From Fidelibacterota bacterium UBA2986 (GTDB lineage: Bacteria > Fidelibacterota > Marinisomatia > Marinisomatales > AB-629-J13): DNA of 7,217 nt. The stretch covers positions 1,823-9,039 of the forward strand of contig DEAI01000034.1 of the NCBI GenBank assembly GCA_002346675.1. The letters run 5' to 3'. Numbering within the stretch: the stretch's first letter is position 1; each line of letters opens with the position of its first letter. Below, piece after piece: positions 1 through 5,846 of the stretch. The position numbers and the translations under genes are program-made. The notes beneath the pieces are model-generated. The model was not told the origin of the DNA and searched no databases. It worked only from the letters and a program-made list of their open reading frames with translations.

Positions 1-1820
1 TAATCACTTGTTGCAGCAATAAATGTTACACCCGAAGCAGTAACTGTGGGACCTCCTAAATTTGGAGCCCCCTTAATCCACCAAAAAGGAAAGGGAGCGA
101 GATCTTTAGAAGTTCCAAGTGGAATTTGCCACAAATGTTCACCAGTATTGAGATCAATAGCTGTTAAATTCCCCCAGGGTGGTTTTGTACATGGAACTCC
201 TAAAGGAGACATAAATCCATATGCACGAAGCGTACAATAAGGTGTCCCATCATTTGACTGCAGTCCTGAAAATCTTGCCTGAACACTGTCTCTTGCTAAA
301 GCTTCAATCGCACCACCTTTAATTTCACCAGTGTTCGCCTTTTTTGAGTTTTCTATAGCCTTATTACATTCATCTCTTGGTATCATCACAATAGTGCTAG
401 ATAAGTTCATAGTATTGGCTATGAGAATATTCCTTGAAGCATCAATAGCTGGTCCGCCCCAATTAGCGCCTCCTATCGCACTTGGATAATGGACGCTTCC
501 CTGAATTGACGGCGGTGTATAAAGGCCCTCATTTCTTAGGTCTTTAGTAGCTTTTTTACAATATCCCTTATCCCATGGAGTAAATCCAAAAACATCTTCA
601 GGATTTAAATATGTTGGTGTAAGTGGAGCTGGCTTCGTTGGAAATGGCTGAGTTTTAGTAACATAATCACCCTTAACAGCACCTTGAGGAACTTCTCTCT
701 CTTCTATAGGGAAAATAGGTTCACCAGTTTCACGATTTAAAAGAAAAACAAGACCCATTTTTGTTGTTTGAGCTAACGCTTTTATTATTTTCCCATCTTT
801 TTCTATATTATAAAAAGTTGGTTGAGAAGGAACATCATAATCCCAAATATCATGGTATACAGTCTGAAAATGCCAAACAACTTCACCCGTTGAAGCATTC
901 AAAGCAACCACCGAACTAGAATAATAATCCAAACCATTCCTATGACCGCCATAATTATCTGCAGCTGTGTTTCCTGTAGGAAGATATACTAAATTTAATT
1001 CTTGATCGGCAGAAATAATTGACCAAACATTAGTTGTTCCTCTCTGATATAGTTGCCTTCCTGTATCATCAAGAATTGGTTCTTGGTTTGGAGGAATCGG
1101 ATCCCAATACCAAACTAATTCCCCTGTTCTAATGTCATATGCACGAACTACTCCCCCTGGAACAGTAGTACTAACATTATCCGCTATAGAACCACCGGTT
1201 ACAATTAAATCATTTATAATCGCAGGAGGAGAATTGATATAATAAAAAGCGGCATTATGGTCACCAAGCCCAAATCTTAAGTCTACCCTACCGTTATCGC
1301 CAAAATCTTCACATAATTCTCCAGTCTTACCATCTATAGCAAAAAGCTCTGCATCAATTGTACCCGTAATAATGCGATGATAACATTCATCCCCTTTAGA
1401 CTTTTCTTTATCAATCCAACTACTCACCCCTCTACAATGTAAAATTCCTTTTCCATCAATATCAATTTTGGGATCAAAAACCCATTTCTCTTCACCAGTC
1501 TCAGAATCTATTGCAAAAACTCTATTATAAGGAGTGCAGTAATATAAAGTCTCATTAACTAACAACGGTGTAGCCTGGAAGGATGTTTGTTGACCGCTAT
1601 TAGGAGCAACATCTTCAGTCCAGTTGTTACCTTGATGATAATCACCTGATCGATGCACCCATATTTTTTTTAAGTTTTTAACATTATCAATATTTATTTC
1701 ACTAGCTTTAGAATAATGACCCCCGCCTGAATCCTTTCCGTAAGTTGTCCAGTCATCTTCTTGAGCAATTATATTTTCTGCAAAAAAGGAAACAAATAGG
1801 AACAAAAATAATCTTTTCAT
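1..1820 (-). CDS. Periplasmic PQQ-dependent dehydrogenase, glucose/quinate dehydrogenase family, second copy (3'-truncated by window edge)
   Basis: I translated this strand by hand from the ATG at 1820. The frame stays open for 606 codons to the left edge, so the gene is cut off by the window, not broken. Expected role: PQQ-dependent oxidation of an alcohol, sugar or cyclic polyol in the periplasm. Residues 1-19 form a signal peptide, with likely cleavage at IIA|QEDDW. Family landmarks are SQATPLL-like FQATPLL at 82-88, CTPYNRVF at 95-102, CRG at 129-131, a catalytic WDYD with Asp327, TKMG with Lys354, the EGLYTPPS block at 431-438, SPLGVPCTKPPWG at 538-550 and FIAATSDY at the edge. About 45 residues are missing, judged from the upstream paralogue. 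It carries a roughly 16-residue longer loop (about 484-517) than that paralogue. Its start lies 12 bases after the upstream stop behind a weak AGG. Family is confident; substrate is unknown. Confidence 0.93.
   Translation of the reverse strand, partial: MKRLFLFLFVSFFAENIIAQEDDWTTYGKDSGGGHYSKASEINIDNVKNLKKIWVHRSGDYHQGNNWTEDVAPNSGQQTSFQATPLLVNETLYYCTPYNRVFAIDSETGEEKWVFDPKIDIDGKGILHCRGVSSWIDKEKSKGDECYHRIITGTIDAELFAIDGKTGELCEDFGDNGRVDLRFGLGDHNAAFYYINSPPAIINDLIVTGGSIADNVSTTVPGGVVRAYDIRTGELVWYWDPIPPNQEPILDDTGRQLYQRGTTNVWSIISADQELNLVYLPTGNTAADNYGGHRNGLDYYSSSVVALNASTGEVVWHFQTVYHDIWDYDVPSQPTFYNIEKDGKIIKALAQTTKMGLVFLLNRETGEPIFPIEEREVPQGAVKGDYVTKTQPFPTKPAPLTPTYLNPEDVFGFTPWDKGYCKKATKDLRNEGLYTPPSIQGSVHYPSAIGGANWGGPAIDASRNILIANTMNLSSTIVMIPRDECNKAIENSKKANTGEIKGGAIEALARDSVQARFSGLQSNDGTPYCTLRAYGFMSPLGVPCTKPPWGNLTAIDLNTGEHLWQIPLGTSKDLAPFPFWWIKGAPNLGGPTVTASGVTFIAATSD
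754..918. repeat. Highly conserved block shared by the two PQQ dehydrogenase genes (copy in the second gene)
   Basis: Aligned without gaps to 2734-2898 at a constant offset of 1980 bases, this 165-base block differs at only 8 positions by my count (787, 828, 848, 855, 858, 864, 866, 885), about 95% identity. Nearby segments of the same alignment are lower: 541-600 against 2521-2580 differs at 16 of 60. The block encodes residues about 302-356, including catalytic Asp327 and Lys354. Synonymous sites are also nearly identical, which suggests gene conversion in addition to protein constraint. Confidence 0.8.
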
Positions 1821-1832
1821 AAGAACGACCTA

Positions 1833-3794
1833 TTATTTTTCAGGCAAAGCAAATGCTATAAGATGATCAGATGCAGGGGTGCCAATAGCCCAATGACCAC
1901 CTGCTGCAATAACAACAAATTGCCTTCCATCTTTATTTTTATAAGTCATTGGAGTTGCATGACCGCCAGTTGGCAATCGAAATTTCGCTAATTCTTCACC
2001 TGTTTCGGTATTAAAAGCACGTAAATAATAATCACTTGTTGCGGCTATAAATGTTACCCCTGAAACGGTGACAGTTGGTCCGCCCATATTAGGTGCTCCT
2101 TTAATCCACCAAAAAGGAAAAGGGGCAATATCTTTTGATGTTCCAAGAGGAACATTCCATAAATGATCTCCAGTATTAAGATCAACTGCAGTTAAGGTTC
2201 CCCAAGGCGGTTTAGTACAAGGAACCCCTAAAGGAGAAAAGAATCCCATAGATCGTAAATTACAATATGGTATACCTTCATTTTGTTCTATGGCTGTAAA
2301 TCTAGCTTGAGTATCATTTATCGCGAGCTCCTCAAGTGATTTATCACAATCCGCACGTGGAATCATAACAATTAAACTTGCCAAATTCATTGTGTTAACA
2401 ACCATAACATTTCTTGAATGATCTATAGCTGGGCCTCCCCAATTATTACCTCCGATAGCACTTGGATAATGGATTGAACCTTGAAGTGAAGGCGGTGTAT
2501 ACAATCCTTCATTTCGCAATTTTTTGGCAGTTCTTTTACAATACCCCTTGTCCCAAAAAGTAAAGCCATAGGCTTCATCAGAATCAAAATTAATAGGGTT
2601 TAAAGGTAGCGGCTTTGTAGGAAAAGGCTGAGTTTTTGATAAATTTTCACCTTCTAGAGAGCCCTGAGGCACTTCTCTCTCCTCTATAGGGAAAATAGGT
2701 TCACCAGTCTCACGGTTTAACAAGAAAACTAATCCCATTTTTGTTGTTTGAGCTAACGCTTTTATTGTTTTCCCATCTTTTTCTATATTATAAAAAGTTG
2801 GTTGAGAGGGAACATCATAATCCCAAACATCATGATAGACAGTTTTAAAATGCCAAACAACTTCGCCCGTTGAAGCATTCAAAGCAACCACCGAACTATT
2901 ATAATAATCTAAACCTTTTCTATGACCTCCATAATAATCAGGTGATGCATTTCCAGTTGGAAGATATATCAAGTTAAGATCTGGATCTGTAGATATTATT
3001 GACCAGACATTAGCTGTTCCTCTTTGGTAAAGATGATTTCCATCATCATCTAAAACCGCTTCCTTTCCTGGAGGAATTGGATCCCAATACCAAATTAATT
3101 CCCCTGTCCTAATGTCATAAGCTCTAACAACTCCGCCTGGAATATTAATGGATAGATTATCTATTACACTTCCGCCAACTATTAGTTTATCACCAATTAT
3201 CGCTGGTGGGGATGAGCTCCAATAATAAGTATCTGGATGATTGCCTAAACCTTTTCTTAAATTTACTATTCCTTTTTCACCAAAATCATCACACAATTTT
3301 CCAGTCTTTCCATCGATAGAGAAAAGTTCAACATCCATCGTTACTCCAACAATACGATGATAACAGACATCAGATTGGTTTTTATTTAAATCTTTCCAAC
3401 TGCTTAGTCCCCTACAAGTTTTAAGAGGTCTTCCAGCAGGATCAACTTCAGGATCAAAAATCCATTTTTCTTGCCCTGTTTCAGGATTTAAAGCAAAAAC
3501 TCTATTGAATGGAGTGCAATAATAAAGGGTTTCATCAACTAATAAGGGAGTAGCCTGAAAAGAAGTTTGTATTTCATTTGATATTGTTCCCCTTGTATTA
3601 GCGCCGTCTTGAAAATCACCTGAACGATGAACCCAAGCTCTTTCTAGATTATGTACATTTTCAGGAGTAATTTCTGAAGCCTTAGAATAGTGACCGCCAC
3701 CTGAATCCTTTCCATAGGCAGTCCAATCATCGACCTCGGCATTAACTTGAAAGGAAAATAAAATAACAGCAAAAATAAAAATAAAGTTTTTCAT
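1833..3794 (-). CDS. Periplasmic PQQ-dependent dehydrogenase, glucose/quinate dehydrogenase family (complete)
   Basis: This 653-residue quinoprotein should oxidise an alcohol, sugar or cyclic polyol in the periplasm using bound PQQ and a metal ion. A signal peptide covers residues 1-19 (VNA|EVDDW). The rest reads as an eight-bladed propeller, with tryptophan-docking-type repeats ending in W at 101-111, 225-235, 304-314 and 536-546. Compared from memory with E. coli Gcd, Asp325 in WDYD matches the proposed catalytic base Asp466, Lys352 in TKMG matches Lys493, Arg128 in CRG matches Arg266, and His634 in GGHW matches His775. The residue at the Gcd His262 position is Leu124. The five N-terminal membrane helices of Gcd are absent, and there is no cytochrome c motif, so electrons need a separate acceptor. 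It sits 5 bases after the SnoaL-like gene, with a strong AGGAG overlapping that gene's end. The family is secure; the exact substrate is not. Confidence 0.95.
   Translation of the reverse strand: MKNFIFIFAVILFSFQVNAEVDDWTAYGKDSGGGHYSKASEITPENVHNLERAWVHRSGDFQDGANTRGTISNEIQTSFQATPLLVDETLYYCTPFNRVFALNPETGQEKWIFDPEVDPAGRPLKTCRGLSSWKDLNKNQSDVCYHRIVGVTMDVELFSIDGKTGKLCDDFGEKGIVNLRKGLGNHPDTYYWSSSPPAIIGDKLIVGGSVIDNLSINIPGGVVRAYDIRTGELIWYWDPIPPGKEAVLDDDGNHLYQRGTANVWSIISTDPDLNLIYLPTGNASPDYYGGHRKGLDYYNSSVVALNASTGEVVWHFKTVYHDVWDYDVPSQPTFYNIEKDGKTIKALAQTTKMGLVFLLNRETGEPIFPIEEREVPQGSLEGENLSKTQPFPTKPLPLNPINFDSDEAYGFTFWDKGYCKRTAKKLRNEGLYTPPSLQGSIHYPSAIGGNNWGGPAIDHSRNVMVVNTMNLASLIVMIPRADCDKSLEELAINDTQARFTAIEQNEGIPYCNLRSMGFFSPLGVPCTKPPWGTLTAVDLNTGDHLWNVPLGTSKDIAPFPFWWIKGAPNMGGPTVTVSGVTFIAATSDYYLRAFNTETGEELAKFRLPTGGHATPMTYKNKDGRQFVVIAAGGHWAIGTPASDHLIAFALPEK
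2734..2898. repeat. Highly conserved block shared by the two PQQ dehydrogenase genes (copy in the first gene)
   Basis: Partner of 754-918: same orientation, no gaps, 157 of 165 positions identical by hand count. It encodes residues about 300-354 of the complete dehydrogenase, covering the propeller strand before the catalytic WDYD motif through the TKMG lysine. With the flanking genes it forms a tandem duplication in which this patch has diverged least. Confidence 0.8.
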
Positions 3795-3799
3795 AATAT

Positions 3800-4297
3800 T
3801 TACTCCTCAGCTCCAATACTAAAAAAGGTATGTTTAACAATCTTCCATAGATTATCTTCCTTTTTCATATAGGTCTCATAATAACCCCACAAAGTCACTG
3901 AATGATCAACACTATCATTGTAATAACCTCGTGCATTCAGATTTGTTCGGACTTTAATTAATTCATTTTCAATGGTTATTAATGGATTGCCTATCAAATG
4001 TTGTGATGTCCTGTATAAACTTCCTGCTTCTTTGATGTAAGCTAAGTACTCTTTTTTTCCCTTTATAATTATATCTTCTCCGCCAAAAAAAGTAGGATCA
4101 AAAATTAATCTTGCCTCCACATCATCGGAAAAAAGGGAGCCAAGCAGTTGATAATCTTTGGCATCAACTGCTAAACCATATTTATTCATAATATCAATGA
4201 TATCTAGTCTGTCAGCAGTACTTAGATCATTTGCATTAGCTTCAATGTTAAAAAATAGTAACAAAATAAATATGAAATTGTTTATAATTCTTTTCAT
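3800..4297 (-). CDS. Secreted SnoaL/NTF2-like small protein
   Basis: This is a 165-residue protein with an N-terminal Sec signal (basic KR, hydrophobic run at about 8-17, likely cleavage at ANA|ND after residue 22). The mature part reads as a SnoaL-like/NTF2 fold: an opening helix with Y40, AVD at 43-45 and LFSDDV at 55-60; a middle segment with SQHLIGNPLITIE at 98-110; and a final beta-sheet ending WGYYETYM...WKIVKHTFFS. Asp45 and His100 sit where this fold often keeps pocket acid/base residues. Family members include cyclases, dehydratases, isomerases and non-catalytic binding proteins, so the activity is open. As first gene of the operon, coupled to a periplasmic PQQ dehydrogenase, it probably works on the same substrate or product, or assists the enzyme; that is inference. 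The start at 4297 is supported by the signal peptide, with a weak GGA about 8 bases upstream. Confidence 0.88.
   Translation of the reverse strand: MKRIINNFIFILLLFFNIEANANDLSTADRLDIIDIMNKYGLAVDAKDYQLLGSLFSDDVEARLIFDPTFFGGEDIIIKGKKEYLAYIKEAGSLYRTSQHLIGNPLITIENELIKVRTNLNARGYYNDSVDHSVTLWGYYETYMKKEDNLWKIVKHTFFSIGAEE
3803..3807 (-). promoter_or_regulatory. Strong ribosome binding site inside the end of the SnoaL-like gene
   Basis: On the minus strand this reads AGGAG, 8 bases before the dehydrogenase ATG at 3794. It overlaps the last sense codons of the SnoaL-like gene, just before its TAA. This fixes the dehydrogenase start and suggests that translation of the two genes is coupled. Confidence 0.8.
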
Positions 4298-4320
4298 TCC
4301 TTCATCCAGATAGCTACACG

Positions 4321-4340
4321 TAAATATTAAGTAATATTTA
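4321..4340. promoter_or_regulatory. Perfect 9-2-9 inverted repeat, candidate operator
   Basis: The arms TAAATATTA (4321-4329) and TAATATTTA (4332-4340) are perfect reverse complements separated by AG. The repeat lies in the divergent intergenic region, 23 bases before the SnoaL-like start and downstream of the leftward -10 box, a position suited to repressor binding. A related palindrome, TAATATTA, occurs at 4365-4372, about three helical turns away. The arms contain no G or C, so chance is a real alternative in this AT-rich spacer. Confidence 0.4.
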
Positions 4341-4380
4341 AAAAAACGCCAGATAATAGTGATTTAATATTAGCTAAAAC

Positions 4381-4386
4381 ATTATA
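4381..4386 (-). promoter_or_regulatory. Candidate leftward -10 box for the SnoaL-PQQ dehydrogenase operon
   Basis: The minus strand reads a consensus TATAAT here. Transcription would start near 4374 and leave a leader of about 75 bases that contains the inverted repeat. I see no good -35 box at 16-18 bases and no extended -10 TGn, so the promoter may need an activator, or the match may be chance in AT-rich DNA. Confidence 0.35.
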
Positions 4387-4401
4387 TTTAAAGCCAGAAT
4401 C

Positions 4402-4430
4402 TTGACAGTTCGAATATTTTTATAGTTAAT
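4402..4430 (+). promoter_or_regulatory. Candidate rightward sigma-70 promoter for the Rieske oxygenase operon
   Basis: A perfect TTGACA at 4402-4407 is followed, after a 17-base spacer, by GTTAAT at 4425-4430, which matches the -10 consensus at four of six positions. The predicted start near 4437 leaves a leader of about 23 bases. The ribosome binding signal before the ATG at 4460 is weak (AAGA about 7 bases upstream). The -35 box lies only 15 bases from the leftward -10 box, so the two promoters could interfere or share a regulator. Confidence 0.5.
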
Positions 4431-4459
4431 ACGGTTGGGAATTAAATTAAGATTCAATC

Positions 4460-5842
4460 ATGGCAGAAATAGAAAAAGATATTCTTGAAAGGGAAAATCC
4501 TACAGAAAGAGAATTTAAGGCAAAACCTTTTGTTCCTAGAAAACCAATACCTGATCTTGGACAAGAAAAAATTGACGGCGAGAGGTTTTATTCAAGAGAA
4601 TTTATGCAAAAAGAGTGGGAATCTATCTGGACTAAGACTTGGCAAATCGTTTGCAGAAAAGATGATCTAAAGTATGAGGGTTCTTTTATCACTCATGAAA
4701 TTGGCAAAGAATCTTTTCTAATTGTAAAAGGGAATGATGGAAAGATCAGAGGCTTTTACAATGTCTGCCAACATAGGGGAAATAAATTATGTCAGATTGA
4801 AGAAGGTGAATTAGATACCTTCTCTTGCCCTTTTCATGGATGGAAATGGAATAATGATGGAACTCTGAATGCTGTCTTTGCGCCAGAATTATATAAACAA
4901 TTTGAAAATGGAGTTCCTGAAGACGAATTAGGATTGCAAGAAGTAAAACTAGATACCTGGGGTGGTTGGTTATGGCTTAATATGGATGAAAATTCTGCAC
5001 CACTAAAGGAATGGCTTGGAGAATATGGTCAACATCTTGAAAGTTACAATTTTGAAAATTTTGAGCTAATTGATTATCAAACATTTGAATGGAATGGAAA
5101 TTGGAAGCATGCAGTTGATGCTTTTAACGAAAGCTATCATTTTACTGCTTTGCATCCAGATATGATTGAATTCGGTGAAGGTCATGATATACCAATTGAA
5201 TTATCTGGTCCTCATTCAAGAATGATTAATTTTAATGATACCGTCAGTCAAGTCGTCGAAGACAGAAAAAGCTTCACCCCTCTTCGTGAACAGATGATGG
5301 GTGATCGAAAAATGGGTGGTATGGATGATATTGATGAAAATTTTGAAGGACCAGCTAAAGACCTACATCTTTATTATATAAAGAAAAGACGTGAACAAGA
5401 AAATGAAATTGAATATTATAAAGATATGAATGATGAACAACTCATTCATCAATATCATTACTTTTTCTTTCCAAGTGCTGTGTTTACAAATAAACCAGAA
5501 GCAGCAAATGTATTTCGGTACAGACCTCACGCAACGGACCCTGATAAATGTTATTACGATTTCTTTATATTGCTAAATAACCCAGAAGGTAAGGAATTCC
5601 CACCAAGACCTGAACATAAAATTTATAGAGGTAATGGTCCGGAACTTTATGAGGAAGCTTTTAAAGGAACTTTTCCTCCTGTTTTTTGTAATGTTTTAGC
5701 TCAAGACGGTTCGAATATGGAAAGTATGCAATGGGGAAACAAATCGGATAGTTTTAAGGGCGGTATTCTATGTGAACAAGAAATTAGGTTAAGACACTTT
5801 CACCAAACAATAGATAAATTTATAAAAAATAATAAGGAATAA
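4460..5842 (+). CDS. Rieske non-haem iron oxygenase, alpha (catalytic) subunit
   Basis: This 460-residue cytoplasmic protein is an aromatic-ring-hydroxylating-dioxygenase-type alpha subunit. The Rieske [2Fe-2S] site is complete: C103-x-H105, 17 residues, C123-x2-H126, within NVCQHRG and CPFHGW. The mononuclear iron site shows E224-x2-H227-x4-H232 in NESYHFTALH, with Asp416 in LAQDGSNME the likely third ligand. The residue bridging the two metal centres is therefore Glu, where ring dioxygenases usually have Asp. Glu is known at this position in carnitine monooxygenase-type and related Rieske enzymes, so a quaternary-amine or demethylation substrate is possible alongside an aromatic ring. A TAA 12 bases upstream in frame makes the 4460 ATG the earliest start. 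No beta subunit, ferredoxin or reductase gene lies in the window. Family assignment is firm; substrate is undetermined. Confidence 0.95.
   Translation: MAEIEKDILERENPTEREFKAKPFVPRKPIPDLGQEKIDGERFYSREFMQKEWESIWTKTWQIVCRKDDLKYEGSFITHEIGKESFLIVKGNDGKIRGFYNVCQHRGNKLCQIEEGELDTFSCPFHGWKWNNDGTLNAVFAPELYKQFENGVPEDELGLQEVKLDTWGGWLWLNMDENSAPLKEWLGEYGQHLESYNFENFELIDYQTFEWNGNWKHAVDAFNESYHFTALHPDMIEFGEGHDIPIELSGPHSRMINFNDTVSQVVEDRKSFTPLREQMMGDRKMGGMDDIDENFEGPAKDLHLYYIKKRREQENEIEYYKDMNDEQLIHQYHYFFFPSAVFTNKPEAANVFRYRPHATDPDKCYYDFFILLNNPEGKEFPPRPEHKIYRGNGPELYEEAFKGTFPPVFCNVLAQDGSNMESMQWGNKSDSFKGGILCEQEIRLRHFHQTIDKFIKNNKE
5834..5838 (+). promoter_or_regulatory. Ribosome binding site inside the end of the oxygenase gene
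   Basis: AAGGA lies within the last codons of the Rieske oxygenase gene, 8 bases before the ATG at 5847. With only 4 bases between the oxygenase stop and this ATG, the two proteins are almost certainly made from one mRNA, with likely coupled translation. Confidence 0.8.
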
Positions 5843-5846
5843 GATT

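Noticed and set aside
46..240. Plus-strand open frame of 64 codons
   Set aside because: It lies antisense to the C-terminal coding region of the truncated PQQ dehydrogenase, whose family motifs are read clearly on the minus strand; it has no ribosome binding site or recognisable protein content.
1..1820. Possible pseudogene, since no closed reading frame spans this region
   Set aside because: Hand translation from the ATG at 1820 shows one uninterrupted frame with all expected family motifs to the left edge. The stop codon simply lies outside the window.
3800..4297. NTF2-fold beta subunit of a Rieske dioxygenase
   Set aside because: Beta subunits share this fold and an oxygenase is next door, but this protein has a clear signal peptide, is encoded divergently, and is coupled to a periplasmic dehydrogenase.
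4321..4340. Inverted repeat as an intrinsic terminator
   Set aside because: The stem has no G or C and lies between promoters and a start codon, not after a gene. An A-run follows on the plus strand, but neither operon ends here.
4485..4670. Plus-strand open frame of 61 codons inside the oxygenase gene
   Set aside because: It is an out-of-frame shadow of the Rieske N-terminal region, with no recognisable domain and no separate ribosome binding site.
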